Shown piece by piece: positions 1-8,007 of a DNA stretch of 64,000 nt; within the stretch, counting starts at the first letter, position 1; the number at the start of each line of letters is the position of its first letter. The notes under the pieces are model-generated. The model ran no database searches. It was not told the DNA's origin and saw only the letters and a program-made list of their open reading frames with translations. Both the position numbers and the translations under genes were made by a program. Origin of the DNA: Micromonospora endolithica (lineage in GTDB: Bacteria > Actinomycetota > Actinomycetes > Mycobacteriales > Micromonosporaceae); assembly GCF_003626595.1 (NCBI RefSeq), contig NZ_RBAK01000002.1:372001-436000 (forward strand), given 5' to 3'.

Positions 1-67
1 ACATCGGGACGGAGCGGGCCTGCTCCACCATGGCGATCAGTTCGTCGATGCGATCGAGCGGGTCCAC
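1..67 (-). CDS. DivIVA-like cell division initiation protein, N-terminus only
   Basis: Only the first 22 codons lie in the window; the gene runs off the left edge. The GTG start is preceded by AGGAG and GAGG purine stretches. The translated start is VDPLDRIDELIAMVEQARSV. This resembles the start of the DivIVA-like or ATP-synthase-b-like protein that follows coaD in many actinobacteria; that match is from memory of gene order, not from a search. It lies downstream of coaD on the same strand, across a gap of about 260 bases, so it may be co-transcribed or have its own promoter. Confidence 0.55.
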   Translation of the reverse strand, partial: MDPLDRIDELIAMVEQARSVPM

Positions 68-231
68 CGGTACCTCACTCCTGTCGTTCTTCGGCCGACC
101 TCAATGATGCGGGCTGAGACCGGATTCGGCGCTGCACACATGATGTCGAATGCCGGCGACCCGCGCCCCATCCACCCCGCTCGGCGCGTCGCGTCCCCGC
201 CCACCCCACGGTCCGCCGCCCCGCCCACCCT

Positions 232-305
232 CGCGATCTTGCACATTCTGTCATCACGAAAGTGCAGGAGAAGGGCGAAACGGCGACCGAAAGTGCAAGA
301 TCGCG
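232..305. repeat. Inverted repeat with 13-bp perfect arms between coaD and the DivIVA-like gene
   Basis: CGCGATCTTGCAC at 232-244 is exactly inverted at 293-305, with 48 bases between the arms. Inside, CGAAAGTGCA occurs twice (257-266 and 288-297), so a shorter nested hairpin is also possible. It lies about 25 bases beyond the coaD stop and may act as a terminator, but there is no T run. The core AAGATCGCG also occurs in the longer hairpin at 3037. The rest of 68-330 shows nothing recognisable. Confidence 0.6.
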
Positions 306-330
306 GAACCGGGAGTGCGGTGGTGGAGGG

Positions 331-819
331 TCAGGGGCGGGGGGTGGGGCCCAGGCGGGACTGGAGGGCGGCGCGGACCACGTCCGGGACGTGGGACGAG
401 ATGTCGCCGCCCCACTTCGCCACGTCCTTGATCAGGCTGGAGGAGATGAAGGAGTAGAGCGGGTTGGTCGGCATGAAGAGGGTCTCGACGCCGGCCAGGC
501 CGATGTTCATCTGGGCCATCTGGAGCTCGTAGTCGAAGTCGCTCACCGCCCGCAGGCCCTTGATCAGTACGCTCGCCTCCTGCGCCCGGCAGAAGTCCAC
601 CAGCAGGCCGCGGAAGGACTCCACGCGGACGTTCTCGTACGAGGCGCTCACCTCGCGGAGCATCTCGATCCGCTCCTCGACGGTGAACAGGCCGCTCTTC
701 GACTGGTTCACCAGCACACCGACGATCACCTCGTCGAACAACCGGCTGGCCCGACCGATGATGTCGAGGTGTCCGTTGGTGACCGGGTCGAACGAGCCGG
801 GACACACCGCACGTCTCAT
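331..819 (-). CDS. coaD: Pantetheine-phosphate adenylyltransferase
   Basis: This cytosolic enzyme transfers AMP from ATP to 4'-phosphopantetheine, the penultimate step of coenzyme A synthesis. The protein is 162 residues, the usual CoaD length. The nucleotidyltransferase motif TNGH is at residues 14-17 inside PGSFDPVTNGHLDI, and the C-terminal ISSSLIKD loop is present. The ATG chosen starts at MRRAVCPGSF and overlaps the rsmD stop as ATGA; an upstream in-frame extension would be basic, Pro-rich sequence unlike the family. rsmD-coaD is a common actinobacterial pair, here translationally coupled. Confidence 0.96.
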   Translation of the reverse strand: MRRAVCPGSFDPVTNGHLDIIGRASRLFDEVIVGVLVNQSKSGLFTVEERIEMLREVSASYENVRVESFRGLLVDFCRAQEASVLIKGLRAVSDFDYELQMAQMNIGLAGVETLFMPTNPLYSFISSSLIKDVAKWGGDISSHVPDVVRAALQSRLGPTPRP

Positions 820-1379
820 GATCGGCGACCGTACCAAAGGGTGGTCTCGCCGTACCGGCGACTGCGTTCCCCGGTGACGCCTCGCACCCACGGGACCGGG
901 CCGGTCCGGCTGGACCGCTCGACCACCATCAGGGCGTCCGCCGCCAGCCACCCGCCGTCGACCAGCGCGGCGAGCACCGCCGCGATCTCCTCGTCCGGCA
1001 TCGCGTACGGCGGGTCGGCGAAGACCACGTCGTAGGGGCCGCCGTCCGGCCCGGCCGCCAGCACGGTGGCCACCTTGCCGGTGACCAGCCGGGCGCCCGC
1101 CGCGGCCCGCAGCGCCGCCACGTTCTCGCGGATCACCCGGGCGGCCCGGGGGTCGGACTCGACCAGCAGGACGTGCGCGGCCCCGCGCGAGAGCGCCTCC
1201 AGGCCCACCGCGCCGGAGCCGGCGTAGAGGTCGGCGAACCGGGCGCCGGCCAGGTCCACGTCGGCCTGCACCGCGCTGAACAACGCCTCCCGGACCCGGT
1301 CGGACGTGGGCCGGGTGCCCGCACCGGGTGGCGCGGCGATCCGCCGGCCGCCGAGGGTGCCGGCCACGATCCGGGTCAC
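816..1379 (-). CDS. rsmD: 16S rRNA (guanine(966)-N(2))-methyltransferase
   Basis: RsmD methylates G966 of 16S rRNA in the 30S subunit using S-adenosylmethionine. The 187 residues match the family. The SAM-binding motif DLYAGSGAVGLE is at 50-61 and the catalytic DPPY at 122-125; the N-terminal AGTLGGRRI is typical. The GTG start follows AGGAGGAGACG, a strong ribosome binding site. That site lies inside a 6-codon reading frame (1376-1396) whose stop overlaps the rsmD start, so translation may be coupled to it. The stop overlaps the coaD start by four bases. Confidence 0.95.
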   Translation of the reverse strand: MTRIVAGTLGGRRIAAPPGAGTRPTSDRVREALFSAVQADVDLAGARFADLYAGSGAVGLEALSRGAAHVLLVESDPRAARVIRENVAALRAAAGARLVTGKVATVLAAGPDGGPYDVVFADPPYAMPDEEIAAVLAALVDGGWLAADALMVVERSSRTGPVPWVRGVTGERSRRYGETTLWYGRRS

Positions 1380-1396
1380 CGTCTCCTCCTGCTCAT
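1376..1396 (-). CDS. Six-residue upstream reading frame (MSRRRR) overlapping the rsmD start
   Basis: ATG AGC AGG AGG AGA CGG TGA starts 7 bases after a TAGCGT hexamer (1404-1409, minus strand), the spacing expected for a leaderless start. Its two AGG codons and following AGA form the rsmD ribosome binding site, and its TGA overlaps the rsmD GTG. It could be a short coupling cistron, or it may simply be the Shine-Dalgarno region read as codons. No protein evidence is possible at this length. Confidence 0.35.
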   Translation of the reverse strand: MSRRRR

Positions 1397-1694
1397 GGCG
1401 ATGACGCTACGCGACCCGCGACCCGGCAGCGGCGACACCGTCCGTGGCGGAAGGTGACCCCTTCGCGCACGCCGTGTATATCAATGATCTCACATTCATA
1501 ACATCATTCTTGACGGTTGCTGAGCGCTGTGCCGCACGCGGTGATCTCGCTAGGGTCTGCCGGTGCCGGCGGACGCCGCCGGCCCACGGCACGGGACGGC
1601 GCCCTTCCCCGGAGGGCGCGACGCCATCCGCGACCCCCTCCGACCGTCCCTCCCGCGCCGACACCCCTGACGCACCAGCACCCCAGGAGTACGC
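1397..1694. other. Divergent intergenic region between rsmD and the LPxTG protein gene
   Basis: This stretch holds the rsmD-side hexamer TAGCGT (1404-1409) and a relatively AT-rich patch at about 1476-1516 with TTGACG at 1510-1515. That patch is a plausible promoter region for the surface-protein gene, but no matching -10 at normal spacing stands out. TAGGGT at 1551-1556 is another candidate -10 for the plus strand. AGGAG at 1685-1689 is the ribosome binding site for the gene at 1695. No gene is supported here. Confidence 0.4.
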
Positions 1695-2975
1695 GTGACC
1701 CGTACCATGCTGTCGCGCCGGCGACCGCTGACCATGGCCGCCGCCGCCTTGGCCGGCCTCGCTACGGCGTTCGCGGTCGCCTCGCCGGCACTCGCCACCG
1801 ACCCGACGCCGTCCCCCGCGACGACCGCCACCGCCCAGCCGACGGCCACTGCCGAGCCGACGGTCACCGCCCAGCCGACGGTGACCCCGGCGCCCGAGGG
1901 GCCGACGTGCGTCACCGCCGCCGACGCCCGCTACACGCACACGTTCGACGGCCCGGCCGGTACGGCGTCCATCACGCTGACCAACGGTCCGCTCTGCGCC
2001 GGCGAGAAGCAGGAGCTGGCCCTGGTGTCCTATGTGACGCCGTCGGCGGCGTTCGCGGTCCCGCAGTACGTGCTGGACAAGTCGGTGCAGGCTTTCACCG
2101 GCGTCGCGGACGGCGAGCTGGGCGTGGCCACCCTTGACTTCGAGGTCGAGGTTCCGGCCTGCTACACGCAGGTCGACTTCGTCTTCGGCAGCACGATCAT
2201 CGACCCGCTGACCGACACCAGCGACCGGTACGGCGACCGCAAGGTGGGCAGCTCCTCCGGCATCGGCGCCCGTTCGGAGGGCCCGCGCGCCTGGTACAAC
2301 GGCGGCAAGGGGACCTGTGAGGCCGCGCCCGAGGTGATCGCCGCATCCGACTGCGACGGCACCGTCGAGCTGACCCTGGTCAACCGCACCGGCAACGCGT
2401 CGGCCGACTTCGTCGTCACCGGCGGCGCCGGCTTCGCCAAGACCGTCACCGTCGCGCTGCGCGCGATCGAGACGGTGGCGCTCACCGCCGAGCAGGCGAA
2501 GGAGATCACCGTCGCCGCCAAGGGCATGCAGACCTGGACCGGCGGCTGGGAGAAGCCCCAGGACTGCCAGGAGCCGGAGGTCGGCGAGCCCGAGGCCGGC
2601 TACACCTTCAGCTGCGACGAGATGACCTTCCAGATCGTCAACCCGGCGAACGGTGCGTCGCTGGCCTCGACCTTCACGCCGAGCACCGGCACCGCCAAGA
2701 CGGTGACCGTCGAGCCGGGCACGACCGAGACGGTCACCTTCCCGGCCGGTCCGGGCTTCAGTGTCACCGTCACCGGCGACCTGGACTCGGGGGGTCCGCT
2801 GGCGTGGGAACAGCCGGCCGACTGTGACAAGGGCGGCGAAGGCGGCGGCGATCCCAGCCTGCCGGTGACCGGCGCGGCGGCCGGCGGCATCGCCGCGGGC
2901 GCGGTCGCACTGCTCGCCCTGGGCGCGGTGCTGTTCGTCATGGCCCGTCGGCGTCGGGTCCGCTTCACCGCCTGA
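1695..2975 (+). CDS. LPxTG-type cell-wall-anchored surface protein
   Basis: The 426-residue protein has an N-terminal signal peptide (basic start, hydrophobic core, Ala-rich end near residue 34). A Thr/Pro/Ala-rich linker follows at about 35-65, then a Cys-containing extracellular region. The C-terminus is a sorting signal: LPVTG at 389-393, an Ala/Gly/Leu membrane segment, and a basic RRRRVR tail. A sortase would be expected to cleave within LPVTG and attach it to peptidoglycan. The GTG start follows CAGGAGT with 5 bases spacing. No enzymatic motif is visible; adhesion or surface structure is only a guess. It stands alone, convergent with recG. Confidence 0.85.
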   Translation: MTRTMLSRRRPLTMAAAALAGLATAFAVASPALATDPTPSPATTATAQPTATAEPTVTAQPTVTPAPEGPTCVTAADARYTHTFDGPAGTASITLTNGPLCAGEKQELALVSYVTPSAAFAVPQYVLDKSVQAFTGVADGELGVATLDFEVEVPACYTQVDFVFGSTIIDPLTDTSDRYGDRKVGSSSGIGARSEGPRAWYNGGKGTCEAAPEVIAASDCDGTVELTLVNRTGNASADFVVTGGAGFAKTVTVALRAIETVALTAEQAKEITVAAKGMQTWTGGWEKPQDCQEPEVGEPEAGYTFSCDEMTFQIVNPANGASLASTFTPSTGTAKTVTVEPGTTETVTFPAGPGFSVTVTGDLDSGGPLAWEQPADCDKGGEGGGDPSLPVTGAAAGGIAAGAVALLALGAVLFVMARRRRVRFTA

Positions 2976-3036
2976 CCCGAGTTGACCTGAGGGGCGCGTC
3001 GACCACCCGGTCGGCGCGCCCCTCGCGTCTTGCCCC

Positions 3037-3125
3037 CGCGTGAAGATCGCGCTCGATCACGGAAGTAGTGGCATCACCAACGCGCTGATGCCACTACTTC
3101 GTGGGTCGAGCACGATCTTCACGCG
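3037..3125. repeat. Long hairpin element (about 39-nt arms) between convergent genes
   Basis: The left arm starts CGCGTGAAGATCG and ends AAGTAGTGGCATC (3037-3075). The right arm is its near-perfect reverse complement and ends at 3125. About 33 of 39 positions pair by eye, with a loop of roughly ten bases. It lies between the surface-protein gene (ends 2975) and recG (ends 3182). It may terminate both, but it is much longer than a normal intrinsic terminator and lacks T runs, so a palindromic mobile element is possible. Confidence 0.75.
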
Positions 3126-3181
3126 GGGAACGGGTCGCCCCCGGCGCGCGGGGGATGGTCGCCCTCGGCGAGCGGGGCCGG

Positions 3182-5383
3182 TCAGCCCTTCTCCAGGTAT
3201 TCCGCGCGTTCCTCGTCGACCAGGGCGGCGACCGAGGCGGCCAGCGCGGGATGGCGGGCCAACTCCGGGTCCTCGCCGACCAGGGTGATCGCCTCGGCGC
3301 GGGCGTCCCGGATCAGGTCGGCGTCGCGCAGCAACGACAGCAGCCGCAGGTGCGAGCGCCGGCCGGACTGCGTCGCGCCGAGCACGTCGCCCTCGCGGCG
3401 CTGTTCCAGGTCCAGTTCGGCGAGAGTGAAACCGTCCGTCGTGGACGCCACCGCGTCCAGCCGCTCCCGGGACGACGAGCCCTCGACCGCCTCGGTCACC
3501 AGCAGGCACAGACCGGGTGCCGTGCCCCGGCCGACCCGGCCGCGCAGCTGGTGCAGTTGGGACACGCCGAACCGGTCGGCGTCCAGCACGATCATCACGG
3601 TCGCGTTGGGCACGTTGACGCCCACCTCGACCACCGTGGTGGCGACCAGCACGTCGACGTCGCCGGCGGCGAAGGACCGCATCACCGCGTCCTTCTCGTC
3701 GGCGGGCAGCCGGCCGTGCAGGACGCCGATCCGCAACCCGCGCAGCGGCCCCTCGGCGAGCAGCGGCGCGACCTCGGTCACCGCCATCGGCGGCCGCCGG
3801 CCGTTGTCGTCCTCCTTCGGCGGCTCCTCCTCCGAGGCTGCGCCCTCACCGATACGCGGGCACACCACGTACGCCTGGTGGCCGGCGGCGACCTCCTCCC
3901 GGATCCGACGCCACGCCCGGTCCAGGAAGGCCGGTTTCTCCGCGACCGGGACCACGTGCGAGGCGATCGGTGAACGCCCCTGCGGCAGTTGGGAGAGGGT
4001 GGAGGTCTCCAGGTCGCCGTAGACCGTCATCGCCACCGTGCGTGGGATCGGGGTGGCGGTCATCACCAGCACGTGCGGCGGCTGGTCGGCCTTGGCCCGC
4101 AACGCGTCCCGCTGCTCCACACCGAACCGGTGCTGCTCGTCGACGACCACCAGGCCGAGGTCGGCGAAGTCGACCCCCTCGTACAGCAGGGCGTGCGTGC
4201 CCAGCACGATGCCGGCGCCGCCACCGGCCACCTCGGCCAGCGCCCGACGCCGGGCCGCCGCGCCCAGCGAGCCGGTGACCAGCTCGACCCGGGTGGCCTG
4301 CTCGGCGGCGCCCAGCTCACCCGCCCGGCCCAGCGGACCCAGCAGGTCGAGGATGCCCCGGTGGTGCTGGGCCGCGAGCACCTCGGTCGGGGCGAGCAGC
4401 GCGGCCTGGCCACCGGAGTCGACCACCTGGAGCATCGCGCGCAGCGCCACCACGGTCTTGCCCGAACCCACCTCGCCCTGCAACAGCCGGTGCATCGGGT
4501 GCGCGGTGGCCAGGTCCGCGGCGATCTCCACGCCGACGTCGCGCTGGCCGGAGGTCAGCTCGTACGGCAGGCGGGCGTCGAACGCGTCGAGCAGGCCCCC
4601 CGACGTGGCGGGGCGGGGCCGGGCCGGCGAGGCGGCGGCCCGGTGCTTGCGCTGCACCAGGGTGAGCTGCACGGCGAACGCCTCGTCCCACTTGAGCCGC
4701 CGCCGGGCCCGGTAGAGCGCCTCCTTGCTGGACGGCCGGTGGATCTCGCGCAGCGCCGTGTCGATGCCGATCAGCTTGCGGGTGGCCCGTACGGTCGCCG
4801 GCAGCGGATCCTCCGGCGGGGTGAACGTGTCCAGCACGACCCGGACGCAGCGGGCGATCACCCAGGTCGGCATCGCCGCCGCGGCCGGGTAGACCGGGAT
4901 GAGCGCGCCGGCGAACTCCTCGATCTCCTCGTTCGCCGCCGCCTCGCCGTCGCCGCCCTCGCCGAGCAGGACGTACTCCGGGCCGTTGAGCTGCCGTCTG
5001 CCCCGGAACTCGGTGACCTTCCCGGCGAACAGCCCCCACCGGCCGGGCCGCAGCTCCCGCTCCCGCCACGCCTGGTTGCCGAAGAAGGTGAGGGTCAGCG
5101 ACCCGCCGGAGCCGTCGCCGACGGTCACCTCCAGCAGGTTGCCCCGGCGCTGCCGCATCGGGCGTACGGCGGTGCGTTGCACCTGGGCCAGCACGGTGAC
5201 CTGCTCACCGACGTCCAGCGAACGGATGTCGGTGTGCTCGCCGCGCTCGTCGTAGCGGCGCGGGAAGTGGTAGATCAGGTCGCCGGCCGTGTGCAGCTCC
5301 AGATGGGCGGCGAGGGCCTTCGCCGTCTTCTCCCCCACCAGCTTCTTCAGCGGCGTGTCGACCGTGGTCGCCTCGGAACTCAT
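3182..5383 (-). CDS. recG: ATP-dependent DNA helicase RecG
   Basis: RecG remodels stalled replication forks and Holliday junctions. The 733 residues include the N-terminal wedge/OB region (about 30-170), then Walker A GEVGSGKT at 303-310, the DEQH box at 415-418, TATPIPRT, and the helicase motif RGRVGRG near the C-terminal third. Length fits actinobacterial RecG. The ATG overlaps the stop of the upstream DAK2 gene as ATGA, so the two form a coupled pair on the minus strand. rsmD-coaD lie beyond the interposed surface-protein gene. Confidence 0.97.
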   Translation of the reverse strand: MSSEATTVDTPLKKLVGEKTAKALAAHLELHTAGDLIYHFPRRYDERGEHTDIRSLDVGEQVTVLAQVQRTAVRPMRQRRGNLLEVTVGDGSGGSLTLTFFGNQAWRERELRPGRWGLFAGKVTEFRGRRQLNGPEYVLLGEGGDGEAAANEEIEEFAGALIPVYPAAAAMPTWVIARCVRVVLDTFTPPEDPLPATVRATRKLIGIDTALREIHRPSSKEALYRARRRLKWDEAFAVQLTLVQRKHRAAASPARPRPATSGGLLDAFDARLPYELTSGQRDVGVEIAADLATAHPMHRLLQGEVGSGKTVVALRAMLQVVDSGGQAALLAPTEVLAAQHHRGILDLLGPLGRAGELGAAEQATRVELVTGSLGAAARRRALAEVAGGGAGIVLGTHALLYEGVDFADLGLVVVDEQHRFGVEQRDALRAKADQPPHVLVMTATPIPRTVAMTVYGDLETSTLSQLPQGRSPIASHVVPVAEKPAFLDRAWRRIREEVAAGHQAYVVCPRIGEGAASEEEPPKEDDNGRRPPMAVTEVAPLLAEGPLRGLRIGVLHGRLPADEKDAVMRSFAAGDVDVLVATTVVEVGVNVPNATVMIVLDADRFGVSQLHQLRGRVGRGTAPGLCLLVTEAVEGSSSRERLDAVASTTDGFTLAELDLEQRREGDVLGATQSGRRSHLRLLSLLRDADLIRDARAEAITLVGEDPELARHPALAASVAALVDEERAEYLEKG

Positions 5384-6993
5384 TCGACACCTATCAGGAG
5401 CGGGTAGTGCGGCTGGCCGCCCGGGAAGGCGTGCACCTCGACGAAGGGCCAGGCACTTCGCACGTGGTCGCGGACGGCGTCGGTCAGCCCGTCCGGCGCG
5501 TCCGCGCCGGAGAGCAGGGTGACCAGTTCACCGCCGCCGCCGAGCATCCGGTCGACCACGGCGGTGCAGGTGTCGAGCAGGCTCGCCCCGATCAGGTGCA
5601 CCTCGCCCTCGACCAGGGCCAGCACGTCGCCCGGCCGGCACGGACCGGCCACCGTCAGCGCCTCCCGGCTGGCGTGGCACACCTCGGCGTAACGACAGGC
5701 GCCGGCCGCCTCGGCCATCGCGATCACGTCGTCCTCGAAGCGCCGGGCGGGATCACGCACCGCGAGCGCGGCGAGCGCCTGCACCGGTGAGCGGGTCGGC
5801 ACCACACTGACCTTCACGCCCAGCCGGTGCGCCTCCCGGGCGGCGCTGCTCGCCACGGCAGACGTGTTCGGGTCGTTGGGCAGCACCACCACCCGGGCCG
5901 CGCCGGTCGCCCGGATGGCGTCGAGCAGCTCGCCGGTCGACGGATTGCCGGGGACCACCGTCGCCCCCTCGCCGGCGAACAGTTCGGCGATGCCCGCGCC
6001 GGCGGCGACCACCACCGCGGCCCGGCCGTCCGGGAGCACCGGCGCGGCGGGCGTGGCCTGGTCGGCGAAGCGGGTCACCGAGATCCGGTGCGGGCGGCCG
6101 GCCTCCACCCCCGCCTCGATCGCGGCACCCACGTCGTTGACGTGGACGTGCACGTTCCAGGTGCCACCGCCGGCGCCGCCGTCGCCGACCACCACCAGCG
6201 AGTCGCCCAGCTCGGCGAGGCGGGTCCGCAACCGGGCCACCGACCCGGGCTCGGCGTCGAGCAGGAACTGCACCTCGTAGGCGTACTCCTCGGAGCCGGT
6301 CTCGCGGACGGCCGTCACCGGCGGGCGGACCGGAACCCCGGCGGGCGCCGGATGCGCGGGGCTCTCCCCGGTCACCACCTCGACCAGCGCGTCGAGCAGC
6401 ACGCACAGGCCCCGCCCGCCGGCGTCGACCACACCGGCGCGGGCCAGCGCGGGCAGCTGGCCCGGGGTGCGGGCCAGGGCCGCCGCCGCCTCCGTCGCCG
6501 CCGCCCGGGCGACCGCGGGCAGGCCGTCGCCCGCCGCGCGTTCGGCCGCGCCGGCGGCGGCGGCCACCACGCTGAGCACCGTGCCCTCGACCGGTCTGGC
6601 CACCGCGGCGTAGGCGGCGCTGGCCGCCTGGCGCAGCGCGACCGACAGCTCCCGACCACCCACCGCCGGCACGGTCGCCGCCGCGTCGGCGAAGCCGCGC
6701 AGGATCTGCGAGAGGATCACCCCCGAGTTGCCCCGCGCGCCGAGCAGGGCGCCCCGGGCCATCAGCCGCAGGGCGTGCCCGTGCGGTGTCGGCCCGGCGT
6801 CGGGCAGCGTGTCCAGGTCCATCGCCAGGGCCTGCTGGGCCGAGGTGAGGGTGAGCACGAGGTTGGTGCCGGTGTCCCCGTCGGGCACCGGGTAGACGTT
6901 CAGGTCGTCGATCTCGCCCTGGTGTTGCCGGAGCGCGGCCAGCCCACCCGCGCACCAACGGCGGACCGCGGCGGCGTCGAGGGTGTCCAGCAC
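5380..6993 (-). CDS. DAK2 domain protein, fatty acid kinase FakA-like
   Basis: The 537-residue protein has the DAK2 kinase motif NVYPVPDGDTGTN at 32-44, with further DAK2 motifs such as GARGNSGVI. A C-terminal domain of the YloV/FakA type follows. In Firmicutes FakA works with FakB to phosphorylate fatty acids; the actinobacterial role is less clear. The GTG start (VLDTLDAAAV) is chosen because TAGGCT (7001-7006) lies exactly 7 bases upstream, giving a leaderless start. An upstream GTG at 7017 is an alternative. It couples to recG through ATGA, a common actinobacterial pairing. Confidence 0.88.
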   Translation of the reverse strand: MLDTLDAAAVRRWCAGGLAALRQHQGEIDDLNVYPVPDGDTGTNLVLTLTSAQQALAMDLDTLPDAGPTPHGHALRLMARGALLGARGNSGVILSQILRGFADAAATVPAVGGRELSVALRQAASAAYAAVARPVEGTVLSVVAAAAGAAERAAGDGLPAVARAAATEAAAALARTPGQLPALARAGVVDAGGRGLCVLLDALVEVVTGESPAHPAPAGVPVRPPVTAVRETGSEEYAYEVQFLLDAEPGSVARLRTRLAELGDSLVVVGDGGAGGGTWNVHVHVNDVGAAIEAGVEAGRPHRISVTRFADQATPAAPVLPDGRAAVVVAAGAGIAELFAGEGATVVPGNPSTGELLDAIRATGAARVVVLPNDPNTSAVASSAAREAHRLGVKVSVVPTRSPVQALAALAVRDPARRFEDDVIAMAEAAGACRYAEVCHASREALTVAGPCRPGDVLALVEGEVHLIGASLLDTCTAVVDRMLGGGGELVTLLSGADAPDGLTDAVRDHVRSAWPFVEVHAFPGGQPHYPLLIGVE

Positions 6994-7066
6994 GGCGAGT
7001 AGCCTACTGGCGCGCACCGACGCCCGCCCGGCTCCACCGACCCCGCCGGGACGTGTCCCGCGCCCG

Positions 7067-7128
7067 TCGCCCCCGTCGGGGGCGATTCGTCGGTCCGGCC
7101 GGTCATCGGGTAACCTGACCAGGTTGCC
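7067..7128 (+). promoter_or_regulatory. Promoter region of rpmB with two small dyads
   Basis: TCGCCCCC/GGGGGCGA form an 8-bp hairpin at 7067-7085. TAACCT at 7111-7116 is a plausible -10. It sits in an imperfect inverted repeat GGTAACCT-GACC-AGGTTGCC (7109-7128), which could be an operator. No strong -35 is seen. Confidence 0.35.
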
Positions 7129-7180
7129 CGGGCAGCGCCTGGCGGCGACCTCATGAACGTATCAATCCCAGGAGTATCCC

Positions 7181-7372
7181 GTGGCTAGCGTGTGCGACGT
7201 CTGTGGCAAGGGACCGGGCTTCGGCCACAACGTGTCCCACTCGCACCGGCGGACCAACCGCCGCTGGAACCCGAACATCCAGTCGGTGCGTACCCCGGCC
7301 GGTGGCGGCAACACCAAGAAGTTGAAGGTCTGCACCTCCTGCATCAAGGCGGGCAAGGTCACCCGCGCCTGA
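7181..7372 (+). CDS. rpmB: 50S ribosomal protein L28
   Basis: This is a structural protein of the large ribosomal subunit. The 63 residues begin [20 protein letters not shown]. The pairs CDVC and CTSC form a zinc-binding (C+) version of bL28. Zinc-containing ribosomal proteins often have a zinc-free paralogue regulated by Zur; none is in this window. The GTG start follows CCAGGAGT with good spacing. A strong intrinsic terminator follows at 7406. Confidence 0.97.
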   Translation: MASVCDVCGKGPGFGHNVSHSHRRTNRRWNPNIQSVRTPAGGGNTKKLKVCTSCIKAGKVTRA

Positions 7373-7405
7373 CGCGGGGTTCCCTCACCTCGAAGACTCG
7401 TCACT

Positions 7406-7435
7406 GCCGGCGGACCGTCACGGTCCGCCGGCTTT
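7406..7435 (+). terminator. Intrinsic terminator of rpmB
   Basis: A perfect 12-bp stem GCCGGCGGACCG/CGGTCCGCCGGC with loop TCA is followed by TTTGT. Confidence 0.9.
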
Positions 7436-7510
7436 GTCGTGCCCGACGGCTCCGGCCGCACCGGGCTCCGCCCGGATCCGGGCGCCGGATCGGGGCCGCG
7501 CCGCGCCGCG

Positions 7511-7978
7511 TCAGAGGGTGCGGCCGAAGGACAGGCAGCCCGGTTCGTCCTTGTAGAAGCCGAAGTTCGGGATCCGCTGGTAGCCGCCGGACGTGTACAG
7601 CGCGATCGCCTCGGGCTGCCGGTCGCCGCACTCCAGGATGACCCGCTTGCGGCCGTGGTCCCGCGCGGACCGCTCCACGGCGGCCAGCACCGCCCGCGCC
7701 ACGCCCCGGCCGCGCGCGGCCGGGGCCACGTACATCCGCTTCAGCTCCGCCGTGTCCCCCGCGGCACCGTGGCTGCGCCAGCCGCCGCACCCGACCGGCT
7801 CCCCACCGAGCAGCGCGACCAGGAAGGCGCCGGCCGGTGGCGCGAACTCGGCGGCGTCCACCGGGGTCTCGTCCCCGCTGCCGCCGTACCGGGCACCCAG
7901 GTCGGCCAGCGCGTCGCGGATCAGGCGCTGCGCCACCGGCGCGTCGAAGCGCACCGCGTGGATCTCCAAGTCGCTCAC
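7511..7978 (-). CDS. GNAT family N-acetyltransferase
   Basis: The 155-residue protein has the GNAT fold signature: the acetyl-CoA pyrophosphate loop ARGRGVARAVL, preceded by LKRMYVAPA, and a late ALYTSGGYQRI strand. The substrate cannot be told from sequence. The GTG start (VSDLEIHAV) is preceded at 7 bases by TACCCT (7986-7991), so the message is probably leaderless. The gene starts 29 bases beyond thiL on the same strand but seems to have its own promoter. Confidence 0.88.
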   Translation of the reverse strand: MSDLEIHAVRFDAPVAQRLIRDALADLGARYGGSGDETPVDAAEFAPPAGAFLVALLGGEPVGCGGWRSHGAAGDTAELKRMYVAPAARGRGVARAVLAAVERSARDHGRKRVILECGDRQPEAIALYTSGGYQRIPNFGFYKDEPGCLSFGRTL

Positions 7979-7985
7979 GGAGTAA

Positions 7986-7991
7986 AGGGTA
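7986..7991 (-). promoter_or_regulatory. -10 element TACCCT for a leaderless acetyltransferase mRNA
   Basis: TACCCT on the minus strand lies 7 bases before the GTG at 7978, and no ribosome binding site is present. Confidence 0.55.
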
Positions 7992-8007
7992 CGACCGCCC
8001 GGGGCCC

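Noticed and set aside
104..457. Plus-strand frames of 90-260 codons over 104-1035
   Set aside because: They lie opposite coaD and rsmD, are Arg/Gly-rich, and lack ribosome binding sites; typical shadows in GC-rich DNA.
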